From Nissabacter sp. SGAir0207 (lineage in GTDB: Bacteria; Pseudomonadota; Gammaproteobacteria; Enterobacterales; Enterobacteriaceae), in the NCBI RefSeq assembly GCF_005491205.1, contig NZ_CP028035.1, forward strand, positions 1,240,001-1,304,000: a stretch of 64,000 nt of DNA, read 5' to 3'. Position 1 is the stretch's first letter; each line of letters starts with the position of its first letter. Below the pieces are notes generated by a model. That model worked only from the letters and a program-made list of their open reading frames with translations. It did no database searches and had not been told where the DNA came from. The position numbers were made by a program, and so were the translations under genes. Positions 36,634 to 45,016 of the stretch are shown here, piece by piece.

Positions 36634-36912
36634 TCACTCCAGATAGTTTTCAATCAGGGTAACATCGCCGGTAATTTGGCACTGGCAGGCCAGGCGAATG
36701 TCGGGGTCAACAATATTCAGGGCTTTAAACAGTCTCTTTTCTTTAGAGGTAGGGCGGGTAATATTCTCCTTGCCAGAGATAATTCTTATTCTGCAAATAC
36801 CGCAGTTGCCGGTCCTGCATCCGAACTTCATATTTTCACGACAATCCGTTAAGGTAATCACGTCACGGAACAGGTATTCCGTTTTACTTTTCATAAAGAT
36901 TATTGAGGGCAT
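36634..36912 (-). CDS. 2Fe-2S ferredoxin (plant type)
   Basis: This 92-residue protein has the plant-type cluster ligands C32, C37 and C40 (GCRTGNCGIC) and C76 (LACQC). It most likely passes electrons to the adjacent diiron oxidase. I chose the ATG at 36912 (MPSIIFMKSK) because AAGGA lies eight bases upstream; a longer frame reaching 37044 would overlap the transporter gene and has no family support. The start overlaps the end of the MFS gene by 29 bp, so translation is probably coupled. No reductase gene is nearby. Confidence 0.85.
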   Translation of the reverse strand: MPSIIFMKSKTEYLFRDVITLTDCRENMKFGCRTGNCGICRIRIISGKENITRPTSKEKRLFKALNIVDPDIRLACQCQITGDVTLIENYLE

Positions 36913-38011
36913 GGTACTTTTCCTTGTGCTGGCGTTGATAAAGCCATAGCCAAATAAGCAGGGCGATAATTGCCGTGGCGGCGAGCACCCCCGCGCTGGC
37001 GGCCGTGGGCAGGGTACGCATGGCAAAGACCGTAAACCCGGCACCGGCGCTGACGGAAAGCTCCTTCACCAGCAGCGCGCCCTCCTGGGCAGCGCAGTAG
37101 TCGAGGTAGCTCAGGCCGCACTCGGCCAGCGAGAGCAGGCCCAGCCACAGCAGCGCGCCGGGCAGGGTGTGCACCCGGAACGCCCCCGGCAGCGCCAGCA
37201 CCACCAGCCCGGCAAGGATCAGGGCGAGCACCGCCCAGAGCGCCCGTCGGCCGCAGCGCTGGATCAGCGCCATGATGGGCCGTTGCAGCAGCGTCACCAC
37301 CGCACTGTTGAGGATGATCATCGCGCCATACCAGCCCGGCAGGGTGGCCTGATGCGCCAGAATGGCCTGCGGCAGGATGGAGAACACCGCAAACAGCTTG
37401 ATGCCAGCCATCAGCCCCGCCAGCGCCCACTTGAGCTGGCCCCGGCGCGCCACGGCCGGGGCCGGGCTGGCTTCCGCCAGCGGCCTGTGGTGCCACACCG
37501 CGGGCAGGCAGGGCAACAGCAGCAGCGCCAGCGCCAGATAGAAGAAGGTGGGCTGCCAGTGCGGGTAGAGCAGCAGCAGGCCCGCCAGCAGGCTGCCAAG
37601 GTTCAGCATGATTTTGTTGTTGGCCGCCCCGGCCGGGGTGGCGGCGGCATCCCGCTTGGCGATGTAGCCCACTACCGCGATGCCATAGCTGAACAGCAGC
37701 ACCGCCACGGCCGCCACGCCGTGGGCGGCGGGCAGTGCCAGCAGCAGCAGGCCAGCCAGCGCGCACAGCAGCGTGACGCGCAAGGCCCGTGCGCCAAACA
37801 GCAGTAGCGTCAGCGGCGTGAGGATCAGCAGCAGGCGGTAGCCGGTCGCCAGCAGGATGTTGCTGGTGGCATCCAGCCAGAGGTTGGCCTGCCCGAGCAG
37901 GGCGAACAGCGCCACCGCCGACAGCAGGCGCACCCACAGCAGGGCGGCGCCCTTTCCATTCAACGTGTTGTTATTTAAGCCTGTGGAAGATGTTTTACAC
38001 AATGAACGCAT
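36884..38011 (-). CDS. MFS-type transporter, probable exporter of the cluster product
   Basis: This 375-residue protein has about 11 to 12 hydrophobic helices and a short central polar loop (HHRPLAEASPAPAVARRG, about 173-190). It has no strong similarity I can name beyond the major facilitator class. It is the first gene of the leftward operon and overlaps the ferredoxin gene, which suggests it exports, or protects against, the product made by the following enzymes. Import of a precursor is the alternative. The ribosome binding site at 38011 is weak, and an internal start is possible. Confidence 0.7.
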   Translation of the reverse strand: MRSLCKTSSTGLNNNTLNGKGAALLWVRLLSAVALFALLGQANLWLDATSNILLATGYRLLLILTPLTLLLFGARALRVTLLCALAGLLLLALPAAHGVAAVAVLLFSYGIAVVGYIAKRDAAATPAGAANNKIMLNLGSLLAGLLLLYPHWQPTFFYLALALLLLPCLPAVWHHRPLAEASPAPAVARRGQLKWALAGLMAGIKLFAVFSILPQAILAHQATLPGWYGAMIILNSAVVTLLQRPIMALIQRCGRRALWAVLALILAGLVVLALPGAFRVHTLPGALLWLGLLSLAECGLSYLDYCAAQEGALLVKELSVSAGAGFTVFAMRTLPTAASAGVLAATAIIALLIWLWLYQRQHKEKYHALNNLYEK

Positions 38012-38146
38012 GGATGACAGCCTGTACGGAGCGGATGGCCGTAACCATAGGGCAGGATGGCCGGGCAGGGCAGGGAAAGCACCACGAATTCCCGCCCGGC
38101 CTGGCTGGTGAAATCGCCGGTACAGTAGAGAACAGAAAGGAGCGCT
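38012..38146. promoter_or_regulatory. Divergent promoter region of the ATP-grasp cluster and its MocR regulator
   Basis: This 135-bp spacer must hold both promoters. CTGTAC (38022-38027) and GTACAG (38120-38125) form a widely spaced inverted repeat near each gene start. Direct G-rich repeats (GGATGGCCG at about 38033 and 38057) are the sort of site MocR proteins bind. Both are suggestions only. Confidence 0.35.
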
Positions 38147-39547
38147 ATGTTAAGTCTAACCCGCACGCAGTTGGTTGACGGGGTATCCAAGGTCAACCAG
38201 CTGGTAGACCTGATCAGCGGGGCGGTGGCGGATGGCAGCCTGCCGCCGGGCAGCCGCTTGCCGTCACTGCGGGAGTTTTGTGAGCAGCTGTCCATCAGCA
38301 AATACACGGTGGTCGATGCGCTCGATCGCCTGCGCGCCAGCGGCACCGTCACCTCCATCCAGGGGCGCGGTTACTTTATCAACCGTGGGATCGCCCCGCC
38401 AGCCAGCAGCGCGCCCCTTAGCCCGGTCGCGCCGGAACCCGATCTGCACGCACGCCTGAAGCGCGCCTTTGCCACCCATGCCGGCTGGCGGCCCGGTTGT
38501 GGCTTCTTCCCGGAGGAGTGGTTGGATACCGAGCTGTTCCGCAAGGCGCTGCGCCAGACCATCCGCACGCCGCGCCTGCGCTTTATGGAGTATGGCCACC
38601 CACTCGGCTATCTGCCGCTGCGCAACACCCTCCAGATGAAGCTGGCGGGGGCGGGGCTGCGGGTGCCGGTGGAGAACATCGTGCTGACCAGCAGCACCAT
38701 GAACGCCATCGATACCCTGCTGCGCGTGCTGCTGACGCCCGGCGACACCGTGTTGCTGGATGACATCTGCTACTTCAACTTCAGCGCCAACCTGCGCCAG
38801 CACCATGCGCGGGTGATCCATGCGCCGCGCGGGCACCACGGGGTCGATCCGGTGGCGCTGGAGAGCCTGCTGGCGGCGCACCGGCCCAAGGTGTTTATCA
38901 CCTCCGGGCTGATGCACAACCCTACCGGGCACAGCTACTCGCTGGAGGAGATGTTCGCCATCATGACCCTGCTGAACCGCTATGGTTGCCACTTGATTGA
39001 GGATGATCTCTACCACGACCTGATGGAAGGAACGCCGAAACCGATGGCGGCGCTGGCCGGGCTGGCGAACGCCAGCTATATCTCCGGCTTCTCCAAGCTG
39101 CTCAGCGCCAATATGCGCGTGGGGTATATCGCCGCCAACCCGGCGCTGACGCAGGCGATTGTCAGCCTGAAGTCACTGACCGGCGGCGTGACCTGTGAGT
39201 TCACCGAGCAGGCGCTCTACCAATTTTTCCGCGACGGCAGTTACTACCGCCACCAGCGGCGGCTGATCAGCCGGCTCAATGAGGCGTCATCGCGGGTGAG
39301 GGGCTGGCTGGGGGCGGCGGGCTGCCGCTTCCCGACCCGGCAGGCGCACGGGCTGTTTTTGTGGGCGGAGCTGCCCGCGCACATCGACGGCGAGGCGTTG
39401 GCGGAGCGGGCATTGCGGGAGGGCATCGCGCTCGCGCCGGGCACGCTGTTTGGCGGCAGCCGGCGCTTTATGCGTTTCAATATTGCCCACAGTGATGATG
39501 AGGCGGTCAGGGTACGGATGCTGGCCCTGCTGGCAGAGGGCGCTTAG
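38147..39547 (+). CDS. MocR-type (GntR/aminotransferase) PLP-dependent regulator
   Basis: This 466-residue protein has an N-terminal GntR winged helix (about 12-80: SLPPGSRLPSLREFCEQL and GTVTSIQGRGYFI) and a C-terminal fold-type I aminotransferase domain. PLP landmarks are present: N258 (HNPTG), D286/D287 (IEDDLY) and K317 (SGFSKLLSANMRVGY). MocR proteins bind PLP or a PLP-amino-acid adduct and control nearby pathways, such as GABA, taurine or antibiotic synthesis. Divergent placement makes it the likely switch for the ATP-grasp operon. GGAG is four bases before the ATG. Its end overlaps the convergent yeiQ gene by four bases. Confidence 0.88.
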   Translation: MLSLTRTQLVDGVSKVNQLVDLISGAVADGSLPPGSRLPSLREFCEQLSISKYTVVDALDRLRASGTVTSIQGRGYFINRGIAPPASSAPLSPVAPEPDLHARLKRAFATHAGWRPGCGFFPEEWLDTELFRKALRQTIRTPRLRFMEYGHPLGYLPLRNTLQMKLAGAGLRVPVENIVLTSSTMNAIDTLLRVLLTPGDTVLLDDICYFNFSANLRQHHARVIHAPRGHHGVDPVALESLLAAHRPKVFITSGLMHNPTGHSYSLEEMFAIMTLLNRYGCHLIEDDLYHDLMEGTPKPMAALAGLANASYISGFSKLLSANMRVGYIAANPALTQAIVSLKSLTGGVTCEFTEQALYQFFRDGSYYRHQRRLISRLNEASSRVRGWLGAAGCRFPTRQAHGLFLWAELPAHIDGEALAERALREGIALAPGTLFGGSRRFMRFNIAHSDDEAVRVRMLALLAEGA

Positions 39548-41016
39548 CCCGCCACCCACTGCTGCACGGTGTGGCGCGCGCCGTGGTCACGCAGGCTCAG
39601 CCAGGCGCGCGTCACCTCCTCAACAAAGGCGCGCTGCTGCGGCAGGTCTTCGCCGAAGACCGCGGTCAGCCCCAGCAGCGCCTCCACCCGGCGGGCGTCG
39701 TCCGCCGACGCCGCCACCACCTCGCGCAGTTGCGCCGCCATCGGGTCTTTCACCTCGATCGGCTGGCCAGCATCATCAACGCCGCTGACGTAGCGCATCC
39801 AGCCCGCCACCCCGAGCGCCAGCAGGCGGTAGGAGCCGCCATGCTCCAGGTGCCAGCGCACCGACTCCAGCATCCGCTGCGGCAGCTTCTGGGTGCCGTC
39901 CATCGCAATTTGCCAGGTGCGGTGTTTGAGCGCCGGGTTGGCGTAGCGGGCAATCAGCTGGTCGGCGTAGCCCGGCAGGTCAGTCTCCTTCACCGTCAGG
40001 GTCGGGGCCTGCTCATCCAGCATCAGGCGGTGCGCCGCCTGCCGGTAGGCCGGATCGTCCATGCAGTCGTTGATGTGCTGGTAGCCCGCCAGATAGCCGA
40101 GGTAGGCGAGGAAGGAGTGGCTGCCGTTCAGCATCCGCAGCTTCATCTGCTCAAACGGCAAAACGTCGGCGACCAGTTGCGCGCCGCCCACCTCCCACGC
40201 CGGGCGGCCCGCGACAAACTCATCCTCCACCACCCATTGCAGGAACGGTTCGCAGGCGATGGCGCACGCATCCTCCACGCCGCCCAGCGCGTCGGCGATC
40301 TCTGCCAGCGTCTCCGGGGTGGCGGCTGGCACGATGCGATCGACCATGCTGCTCGGGAAGGTGACGTGGTCAGCGATCCAAGTGGCCAGCGCCGCGTCGC
40401 GCGCCTGCGCCAGCCCAATCAGCGAGTTCTTCACCACGTGGCCATTATTGGGGATGTTGTCACAGGAGAGCACGGTGAAGGCTGGCAGGTGGCGCTCGCG
40501 GCGCAGGCGCAGCGCCTCCACCAGAATCGCCGGTACCGAGGTGGGTTGGCTGGGGTGGGCGAGGTCGTTGACGATCATCTCATTGTTCAGGTCGAGTTTG
40601 CCGCTGCCCGGCTCGATGCAGTAGCCCTTCTCGGTGATGGTCAGCGTCACGATCGCCACCTGCGGCTCGGCCAGCTTCTCCAGTACCGCTGGCACCCCCT
40701 CAATCTTGCCATGCACCGACTCATGCACCGCGCCGATGACAATCGCCCGGTTCCCCTCCGCGCCCTTCTCCAGCACGCTGTAGAGGTGATCCTGCTCGCG
40801 CAGCTGGCGCATCATTTCTGCGCCGCCGAACAGGCTGATCTCACACAGCCCCCAGTCGCCGCCCTCGGCGTTCAGCACGCGGTCAGTGACCAGCGCCTGA
40901 TGCGCGCGATGGAAGGCACCGAAGCCGATATGCACGATGCGGCTCTGTAAGTTCTGGCGGTCGTAGCCCGGTTGCTGCACGGCGGCGGGGAGGGAGGTGT
41001 TGGCGATCGTCTTCAT
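39544..41016 (-). CDS. yeiQ: Mannitol dehydrogenase-family oxidoreductase (YeiQ, probable fructuronate reductase)
   Basis: This 490-residue protein belongs to the polyol/hexuronate long-chain dehydrogenase family. It shows the N-terminal nucleotide-binding stretch (IVHIGFGAFHRAHQALVTDRVL), SCDNIPNNGHV, and the catalytic Lys region (LRMLNGSHSFLAYLGYL). It resembles E. coli YeiQ closely and UxuB more generally. The start at 41016 has AGGAG five bases upstream. Its divergent partner is uxuA (mannonate dehydratase), whose substrate is made by UxuB-type enzymes from fructuronate. I infer this copy may supply that step. The biochemical role of E. coli YeiQ itself is not certain. Confidence 0.85.
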   Translation of the reverse strand: MKTIANTSLPAAVQQPGYDRQNLQSRIVHIGFGAFHRAHQALVTDRVLNAEGGDWGLCEISLFGGAEMMRQLREQDHLYSVLEKGAEGNRAIVIGAVHESVHGKIEGVPAVLEKLAEPQVAIVTLTITEKGYCIEPGSGKLDLNNEMIVNDLAHPSQPTSVPAILVEALRLRRERHLPAFTVLSCDNIPNNGHVVKNSLIGLAQARDAALATWIADHVTFPSSMVDRIVPAATPETLAEIADALGGVEDACAIACEPFLQWVVEDEFVAGRPAWEVGGAQLVADVLPFEQMKLRMLNGSHSFLAYLGYLAGYQHINDCMDDPAYRQAAHRLMLDEQAPTLTVKETDLPGYADQLIARYANPALKHRTWQIAMDGTQKLPQRMLESVRWHLEHGGSYRLLALGVAGWMRYVSGVDDAGQPIEVKDPMAAQLREVVAASADDARRVEALLGLTAVFGEDLPQQRAFVEEVTRAWLSLRDHGARHTVQQWVAG

Positions 41017-41355
41017 GAGTGCTCCTGACAAATCCCGGCTCAGCCGGGAAAAACGGTGAGGGCCGCGACGCGGCGGCAAAAGCGGTCAGACCAATTTTCG
41101 CATCTGCCTGTTTTGGGTGACGGCGCAAGGCTGGCGCGCTGTGACGCTGTCCGAGGCAGTGTACTGCCGGCGGGCACAAATGCAAATCAGCGACAGCGAG
41201 ATTCATTGAGATTCGTGAGGTGCATCAAGCCATTGCTTACTGGCTTTTGACAAGGCAGGGCGTCCATGTATGGTAGTAAGATGAATGATAGCTTAAATCA
41301 GGTGGTATGACAGCTTTCGCGCTGGCCGCTGCCACCCAGCCAAAAAGGACAGAGC
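41017..41355. promoter_or_regulatory. Divergent yeiQ / uxuA promoter region
   Basis: This 339-bp region has no gene. It should hold both promoters. A+T-rich stretches with AAATCAGGTGGTATGACAGC near 41294-41313 faintly recall the GGTAT core of UxuR/ExuR-type operators, but the match is too weak to call. Confidence 0.35.
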
Positions 41356-42558
41356 ATGGAACAGACATGGCGTTGGTACGGGCCGGCCGATCCGGTCTCA
41401 CTGGATGATGTGCGTCAGGCGGGCGCGACCGGGGTGGTGACCGCGCTGCACCACATCGCCAATGGCGAAGTGTGGCCGGTGGAGGAGATCCGCGCGCGGC
41501 AGGCGGAGATTGCGGCCAAGGGGCTGGTGTGGTCGGTGGTGGAGAGCATCCCGGTGCATGAGGAGATCAAAACCCGCAGCGGCAACTATGAGCGCCATAT
41601 CGCCCACTACCAGCAGTCGCTGCGTAACCTGGCGGCCTGCGGCATCCGCACTGTCTGCTATAACTTCATGCCGGTGCTTGACTGGACGCGCACCGATCTG
41701 GCCTACACGCTGCCAAACGGCGCGAAGGCACTGCGTTTCGACCACATCGCCTTTGCGGCCTTTGACCTGCACCTGCTGGAGCGGCCGGGGGCGGAGCAGG
41801 AGTACAGCGAGGCGGAGCGCGTGCAGGCGGCGCGCTATTTCGAGCAGATGGACGAGGCAGCGCGCGCGCAACTGACGGCCAACATCATCGCTGGCCTGCC
41901 GGGTGCGGAGGAGGGCTATACGCTGGAGCAGTTCCGCGCCCGCCTCGCCACCTATCAGGGCATCGACAAGGCGGCGCTGCGCGAGAACATGGCGGCCTTC
42001 CTGCGCGCCATCGTGCCGGTAGCGGAAGAGGTGGGGATCAATCTGGCGGTGCACCCGGACGATCCGCCGCGGCCGATCCTTGGCCTGCCGCGCATTGTCT
42101 CCACCCAGGAGGATATGCAGTGGCTGAAAGAGGCGGTGGACAGCCCGCACAATGGCTTTACCTTCTGCACCGGCTCCTACGGTGTGCGCGCCGACAACGA
42201 TCTGGTGGGCATGATTGACGCCTTTGGCGACCGCATCCACTTCATCCACCTGCGCGCCACCTGCCGCGAGGAGAACCCCAACACCTTCCACGAAGGGGAG
42301 CACCTCTACGGCGACGTGGACATGGTGGCGGTGATCCAGGCCCTGCTGCGCGAGGAGCAGCGTCGCCACCGCGCGGGCCAGCCCTCCGCCATCCCGATGC
42401 GCCCGGACCACGGCCACCAGATGCTGGATGACCTGCACAAGCGCACCAACCCCGGCTACTCGGCGATTGGCCGGCTGAAGGGGCTGGCGGAGCTGCGCGG
42501 CGTGGAACTGGCGCTTAAGCGCACCCAGTTCACCGACCTGCCCGAACGGCAGGCATAA
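41356..42558 (+). CDS. uxuA: D-mannonate dehydratase
   Basis: This 400-residue protein closely matches E. coli UxuA along its length ([54 protein letters not shown] segment, [13 protein letters not shown]). It converts D-mannonate to 2-keto-3-deoxygluconate in glucuronate breakdown, using divalent metal held by His, Cys and Asp residues. GGAC lies six bases before the ATG. It is far from any uxuB of the usual uxuAB operon; the divergent yeiQ gene is the nearest candidate partner. A strong terminator follows. Confidence 0.95.
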   Translation: MEQTWRWYGPADPVSLDDVRQAGATGVVTALHHIANGEVWPVEEIRARQAEIAAKGLVWSVVESIPVHEEIKTRSGNYERHIAHYQQSLRNLAACGIRTVCYNFMPVLDWTRTDLAYTLPNGAKALRFDHIAFAAFDLHLLERPGAEQEYSEAERVQAARYFEQMDEAARAQLTANIIAGLPGAEEGYTLEQFRARLATYQGIDKAALRENMAAFLRAIVPVAEEVGINLAVHPDDPPRPILGLPRIVSTQEDMQWLKEAVDSPHNGFTFCTGSYGVRADNDLVGMIDAFGDRIHFIHLRATCREENPNTFHEGEHLYGDVDMVAVIQALLREEQRRHRAGQPSAIPMRPDHGHQMLDDLHKRTNPGYSAIGRLKGLAELRGVELALKRTQFTDLPERQA

Positions 42559-42588
42559 AAAAAGGCGGGGAAGATCCCCGCCTTTTTT
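42557..42588. terminator. Bidirectional terminator between uxuA and yeiP
   Basis: AAAAGGCGGGGA and TCCCCGCCTTTT form a long stem with loop AGA, with A and T tracts on either side. It lies between converging genes. Confidence 0.9.
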
Positions 42589-42597
42589 ACTTCATCC

Positions 42598-43173
42598 TTA
42601 CTTGTCCGCGCGCCCCATGTAGCGGCGCTCGGCGATGTGGATGGTGATCTTCTCACCGGCGCTCAGGTACTCCGGCACGCCAATCACCAGCCCGGTGCTC
42701 AGGGTGGCGGGCTTGTTGCGCGCACTGGCGGACGCCCCCTTGATGCCCGGCGCAGTCTCGACAATTTCCAGATCCACCGTCTGCGGCAGCTCCAGTGCCA
42801 GAATCTGGCCATCCAGCGTCAGCACCTGCATCCCCGGCATCCCGCCCTCAGGGATGAACAGCAGCTCCTCTTCAATCTGCTCTTTTTTGAAGATGTAAGG
42901 AGTGTAGTCCTCATCATCCATGAACACATACTCGTCGCCATCGATGTAGGAGAAGTTGACGCTGCGGCGGGTCAGGGTCACGGTGTCCAGGATGTCATCA
43001 CCCTTGAAACGCTCCTCCACCTTCAGGCCGGTACGCACGTCAGCGAAGCGCATTTTGTACAGGGTGCTGGCGCCACGGGCGCTCGGGCTTTGGATATCAA
43101 TGTCTTTAACCAGCAGCAGCTTGCCATTGTAGTTAACCACGAAGCCGCGCTTGATTTCGTTCGCTCTTGCCAT
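42598..43173 (-). CDS. yeiP: Elongation factor P-like protein YeiP
   Basis: This 191-residue three-domain EF-P paralogue starts [20 protein letters not shown] and ends [12 protein letters not shown]. It matches E. coli YeiP in length and sequence. The loop that carries the modified Lys in EF-P has Arg here (SPSARGAST), as in other YeiP/EfpL proteins, which relieve ribosome stalling without that modification. The ATG at 43173 is preceded by AGGT seven bases away. Confidence 0.95.
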   Translation of the reverse strand: MARANEIKRGFVVNYNGKLLLVKDIDIQSPSARGASTLYKMRFADVRTGLKVEERFKGDDILDTVTLTRRSVNFSYIDGDEYVFMDDEDYTPYIFKKEQIEEELLFIPEGGMPGMQVLTLDGQILALELPQTVDLEIVETAPGIKGASASARNKPATLSTGLVIGVPEYLSAGEKITIHIAERRYMGRADK

Positions 43174-43294
43174 AAGAAGTGACCTGTTTGGGAGATGATA
43201 AGAAGTGGCGACAAGGTACTCGCGCCGCGTCTTTCAGGCAAGCGGGCAACGCAAAAAGAGTGGGGCGGCGCGGCCTTTGCGCGCCGCCAGAAGA

Positions 43295-44533
43295 TCAGTG
43301 GTAGACCGGCAGCAGATCGGCCAGTGACAGCAGGTGCGCGACGGCATTGATCACGCCGAACGCCAGCACGAAGACAATCACCGCCTTGCCGCCCGGCACC
43401 CGGTAGGTGGCGGCAGGCTCACGGCGGCGGCTGGCGCGCACCAGCAACGCGGGCACAATCACCGCCCAGACCGTGGCGGCCAGCCCGGCAAAGCCGATGG
43501 CGTAGAGGAAGCCATTCGGGAACAGCAGCGCGCCCAATGCTGGCGGTGCGAAGGTCAGCAGCGCCGCCAGCGCCCGGCCACCGCGGTTGCCCGGAATGCG
43601 GCAGACGTCCGCCAGGTAGTCAAACAGCCCCAGCGCTACCCCCAGGAAGGAGCTGGCCAGCGCCATATAGGAGAAGGCGTTCAGCAGGGTGACAATCATG
43701 CCGCTGTGGCTGGCGTCGCCCATCTGCTTCAGCAGGCTGCCGATGTTGCCGCCCTCGGCAATCACCACCCGGAACGCCTCGCGGCTGATATTTCCCTGCA
43801 CCACATATTGCCACACCAGATAGATGGTCAGCGCAATCAGCGTGCCACCCACCAGACTGCGCACCACCGGCTTCGGCTGGTGGCGGTAGTAGGTCACCAG
43901 CCCCGGCACGTTGCCGTGGTAGCCGAAGGAGGTCAGCAGATAGGGCAGCGCCGCCAGCGCATAGGGCGCGTAGTGGCTGTCTGGCTGGGCAGTGTTGAAC
44001 AGCAGCGCCGGTTGCGCTTGGGTAAACAGGTTGCCGATGGAGAGCGCAAAGCTGATCACCATGCCGCCAATCAGCACGGTGCTGAGGCGATCGACCGCCT
44101 TGGTCGAGTGCCAGACAATCAGCGCCACCACCAGCGCGAACGCCAGCCCGGCGGCCTTCTGGCTGATGCCGTCGCCAAAGGTGTGGGCGATGATCGAGCC
44201 GCCAGCGGAGATGTAGGCGTAGTTCAGGATATAGAGCACGAAGGCGATGGAGAGGCCATTCACCACGCTCCAGCGCCGCCCCAGCAGGTCGCGCACCAGC
44301 GTGTGGAAGCTGGCCCCGGCCGGGTAGCGCAGCGCCACTTCCAGGATAAACAGGCCAGAGAGCAGCATACAGAGCCAGGTGTAGGCCAGCAGCATGACCG
44401 AGCCGCTGAACCAGACGCCCGAAGTCACGACCGGGATGGAGAACATGCCAGCGCCGACGGCAGTGCCGGCGATAATCATCGCGCCACCGAAGGCGGAGGG
44501 GCGGGAGAGGGGCAGGGTAAGGTCAGACGACAT
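43295..44533 (-). CDS. mtr: Tryptophan-specific permease Mtr-like
   Basis: This 412-residue, 11-helix transporter is of the HAAAP family. It is nearer to E. coli Mtr than to TyrP or TnaB: IIAGTAVGAGMFSIPVV, VNGLSIAFVLYILNYAYISAGGSI, SFGYHGNVPGL, LLFPNGFLYAIGFAGLAATVWA and the ending LLPVYH. It should import tryptophan with a proton. A palindrome like a TrpR operator overlaps the proposed -10 box upstream. It lies between yeiP and yeiW, not in its E. coli location. GGAG, five bases before the ATG, supports the start. Confidence 0.88.
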   Translation of the reverse strand: MSSDLTLPLSRPSAFGGAMIIAGTAVGAGMFSIPVVTSGVWFSGSVMLLAYTWLCMLLSGLFILEVALRYPAGASFHTLVRDLLGRRWSVVNGLSIAFVLYILNYAYISAGGSIIAHTFGDGISQKAAGLAFALVVALIVWHSTKAVDRLSTVLIGGMVISFALSIGNLFTQAQPALLFNTAQPDSHYAPYALAALPYLLTSFGYHGNVPGLVTYYRHQPKPVVRSLVGGTLIALTIYLVWQYVVQGNISREAFRVVIAEGGNIGSLLKQMGDASHSGMIVTLLNAFSYMALASSFLGVALGLFDYLADVCRIPGNRGGRALAALLTFAPPALGALLFPNGFLYAIGFAGLAATVWAVIVPALLVRASRRREPAATYRVPGGKAVIVFVLAFGVINAVAHLLSLADLLPVYH

Positions 44534-44555
44534 GGCAACTCCGTGATTGAATCTT

Positions 44556-44575
44556 TGTACTAGCGCAATAGTACA
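44556..44575 (-). promoter_or_regulatory. TrpR-like operator overlapping the mtr promoter
   Basis: TGTACTA and TAGTACA form a perfect 7-bp dyad with 6-base spacer. The 18-base core GTACTAGCGCAATAGTAC matches the TrpR consensus (GTACTAGTTAACTAGTAC) at 14 of 18 positions. On the minus strand it overlaps a candidate -10 (TACTAT), which lies 17 bp from a TTTACT -35. Repression by TrpR with tryptophan is the expected control for mtr. Confidence 0.75.
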
Positions 44576-44761
44576 GGCGGTCGCGCGGCAAGTAAATGGG
44601 CAGATGCACCATCGTGGTGAGGATTGCTACTATTTTGTACTGTGAAAGGGGCCGGCGCGTGCCGGGCCGGGCCGGGGTGAATGCTGGCGCGTGAGCATCT
44701 TTGCTGGAGCCACGCCCGTAAGCCTGCTATTGTCGCCGTTTTCCAGCCCTGAGATCTCTTC

Positions 44762-45016
44762 ATGGAATGCCGTGCCGATTGCGGGGCCTGCTGTATTGCA
44801 CCCTCCATCTCCAGCCCGATCCCCGGAATGCCTGACGGCAAGCCAGCCAACACCCGCTGCGTCCAGCTGGATGAGCAGATGCGCTGTCGCATCTTCCACT
44901 CGCCGCTGCGCCCGCGCGTCTGCGGCGGGTTACAGGCCAGCCGCGAGATGTGCGGCCCCCACCGTGACGCGGCGCTGATCTACCTGGCGCGGCTGGAGGC
45001 GGAGACCGCCCCCTAA
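44762..45016 (+). CDS. yeiW: YkgJ/UPF0153 cysteine-cluster protein YeiW
   Basis: This 84-residue protein has a Cys-rich N-terminus ([13 protein letters not shown]) and further Cys in [19 protein letters not shown] and MCGPH. That is the spacing of the UPF0153 zinc/iron-chelating family. The function is unknown, but these proteins likely bind metal. It ends one base before the stop of the convergent setB gene. Confidence 0.85.
   Translation: MECRADCGACCIAPSISSPIPGMPDGKPANTRCVQLDEQMRCRIFHSPLRPRVCGGLQASREMCGPHRDAALIYLARLEAETAP

Noticed and set aside
38022..38125. Strong single operator in the MocR spacer
   Set aside because: The CTGTAC/GTACAG arms are about 90 bp apart, too far for one dimer site, so it is listed only as a tentative observation.
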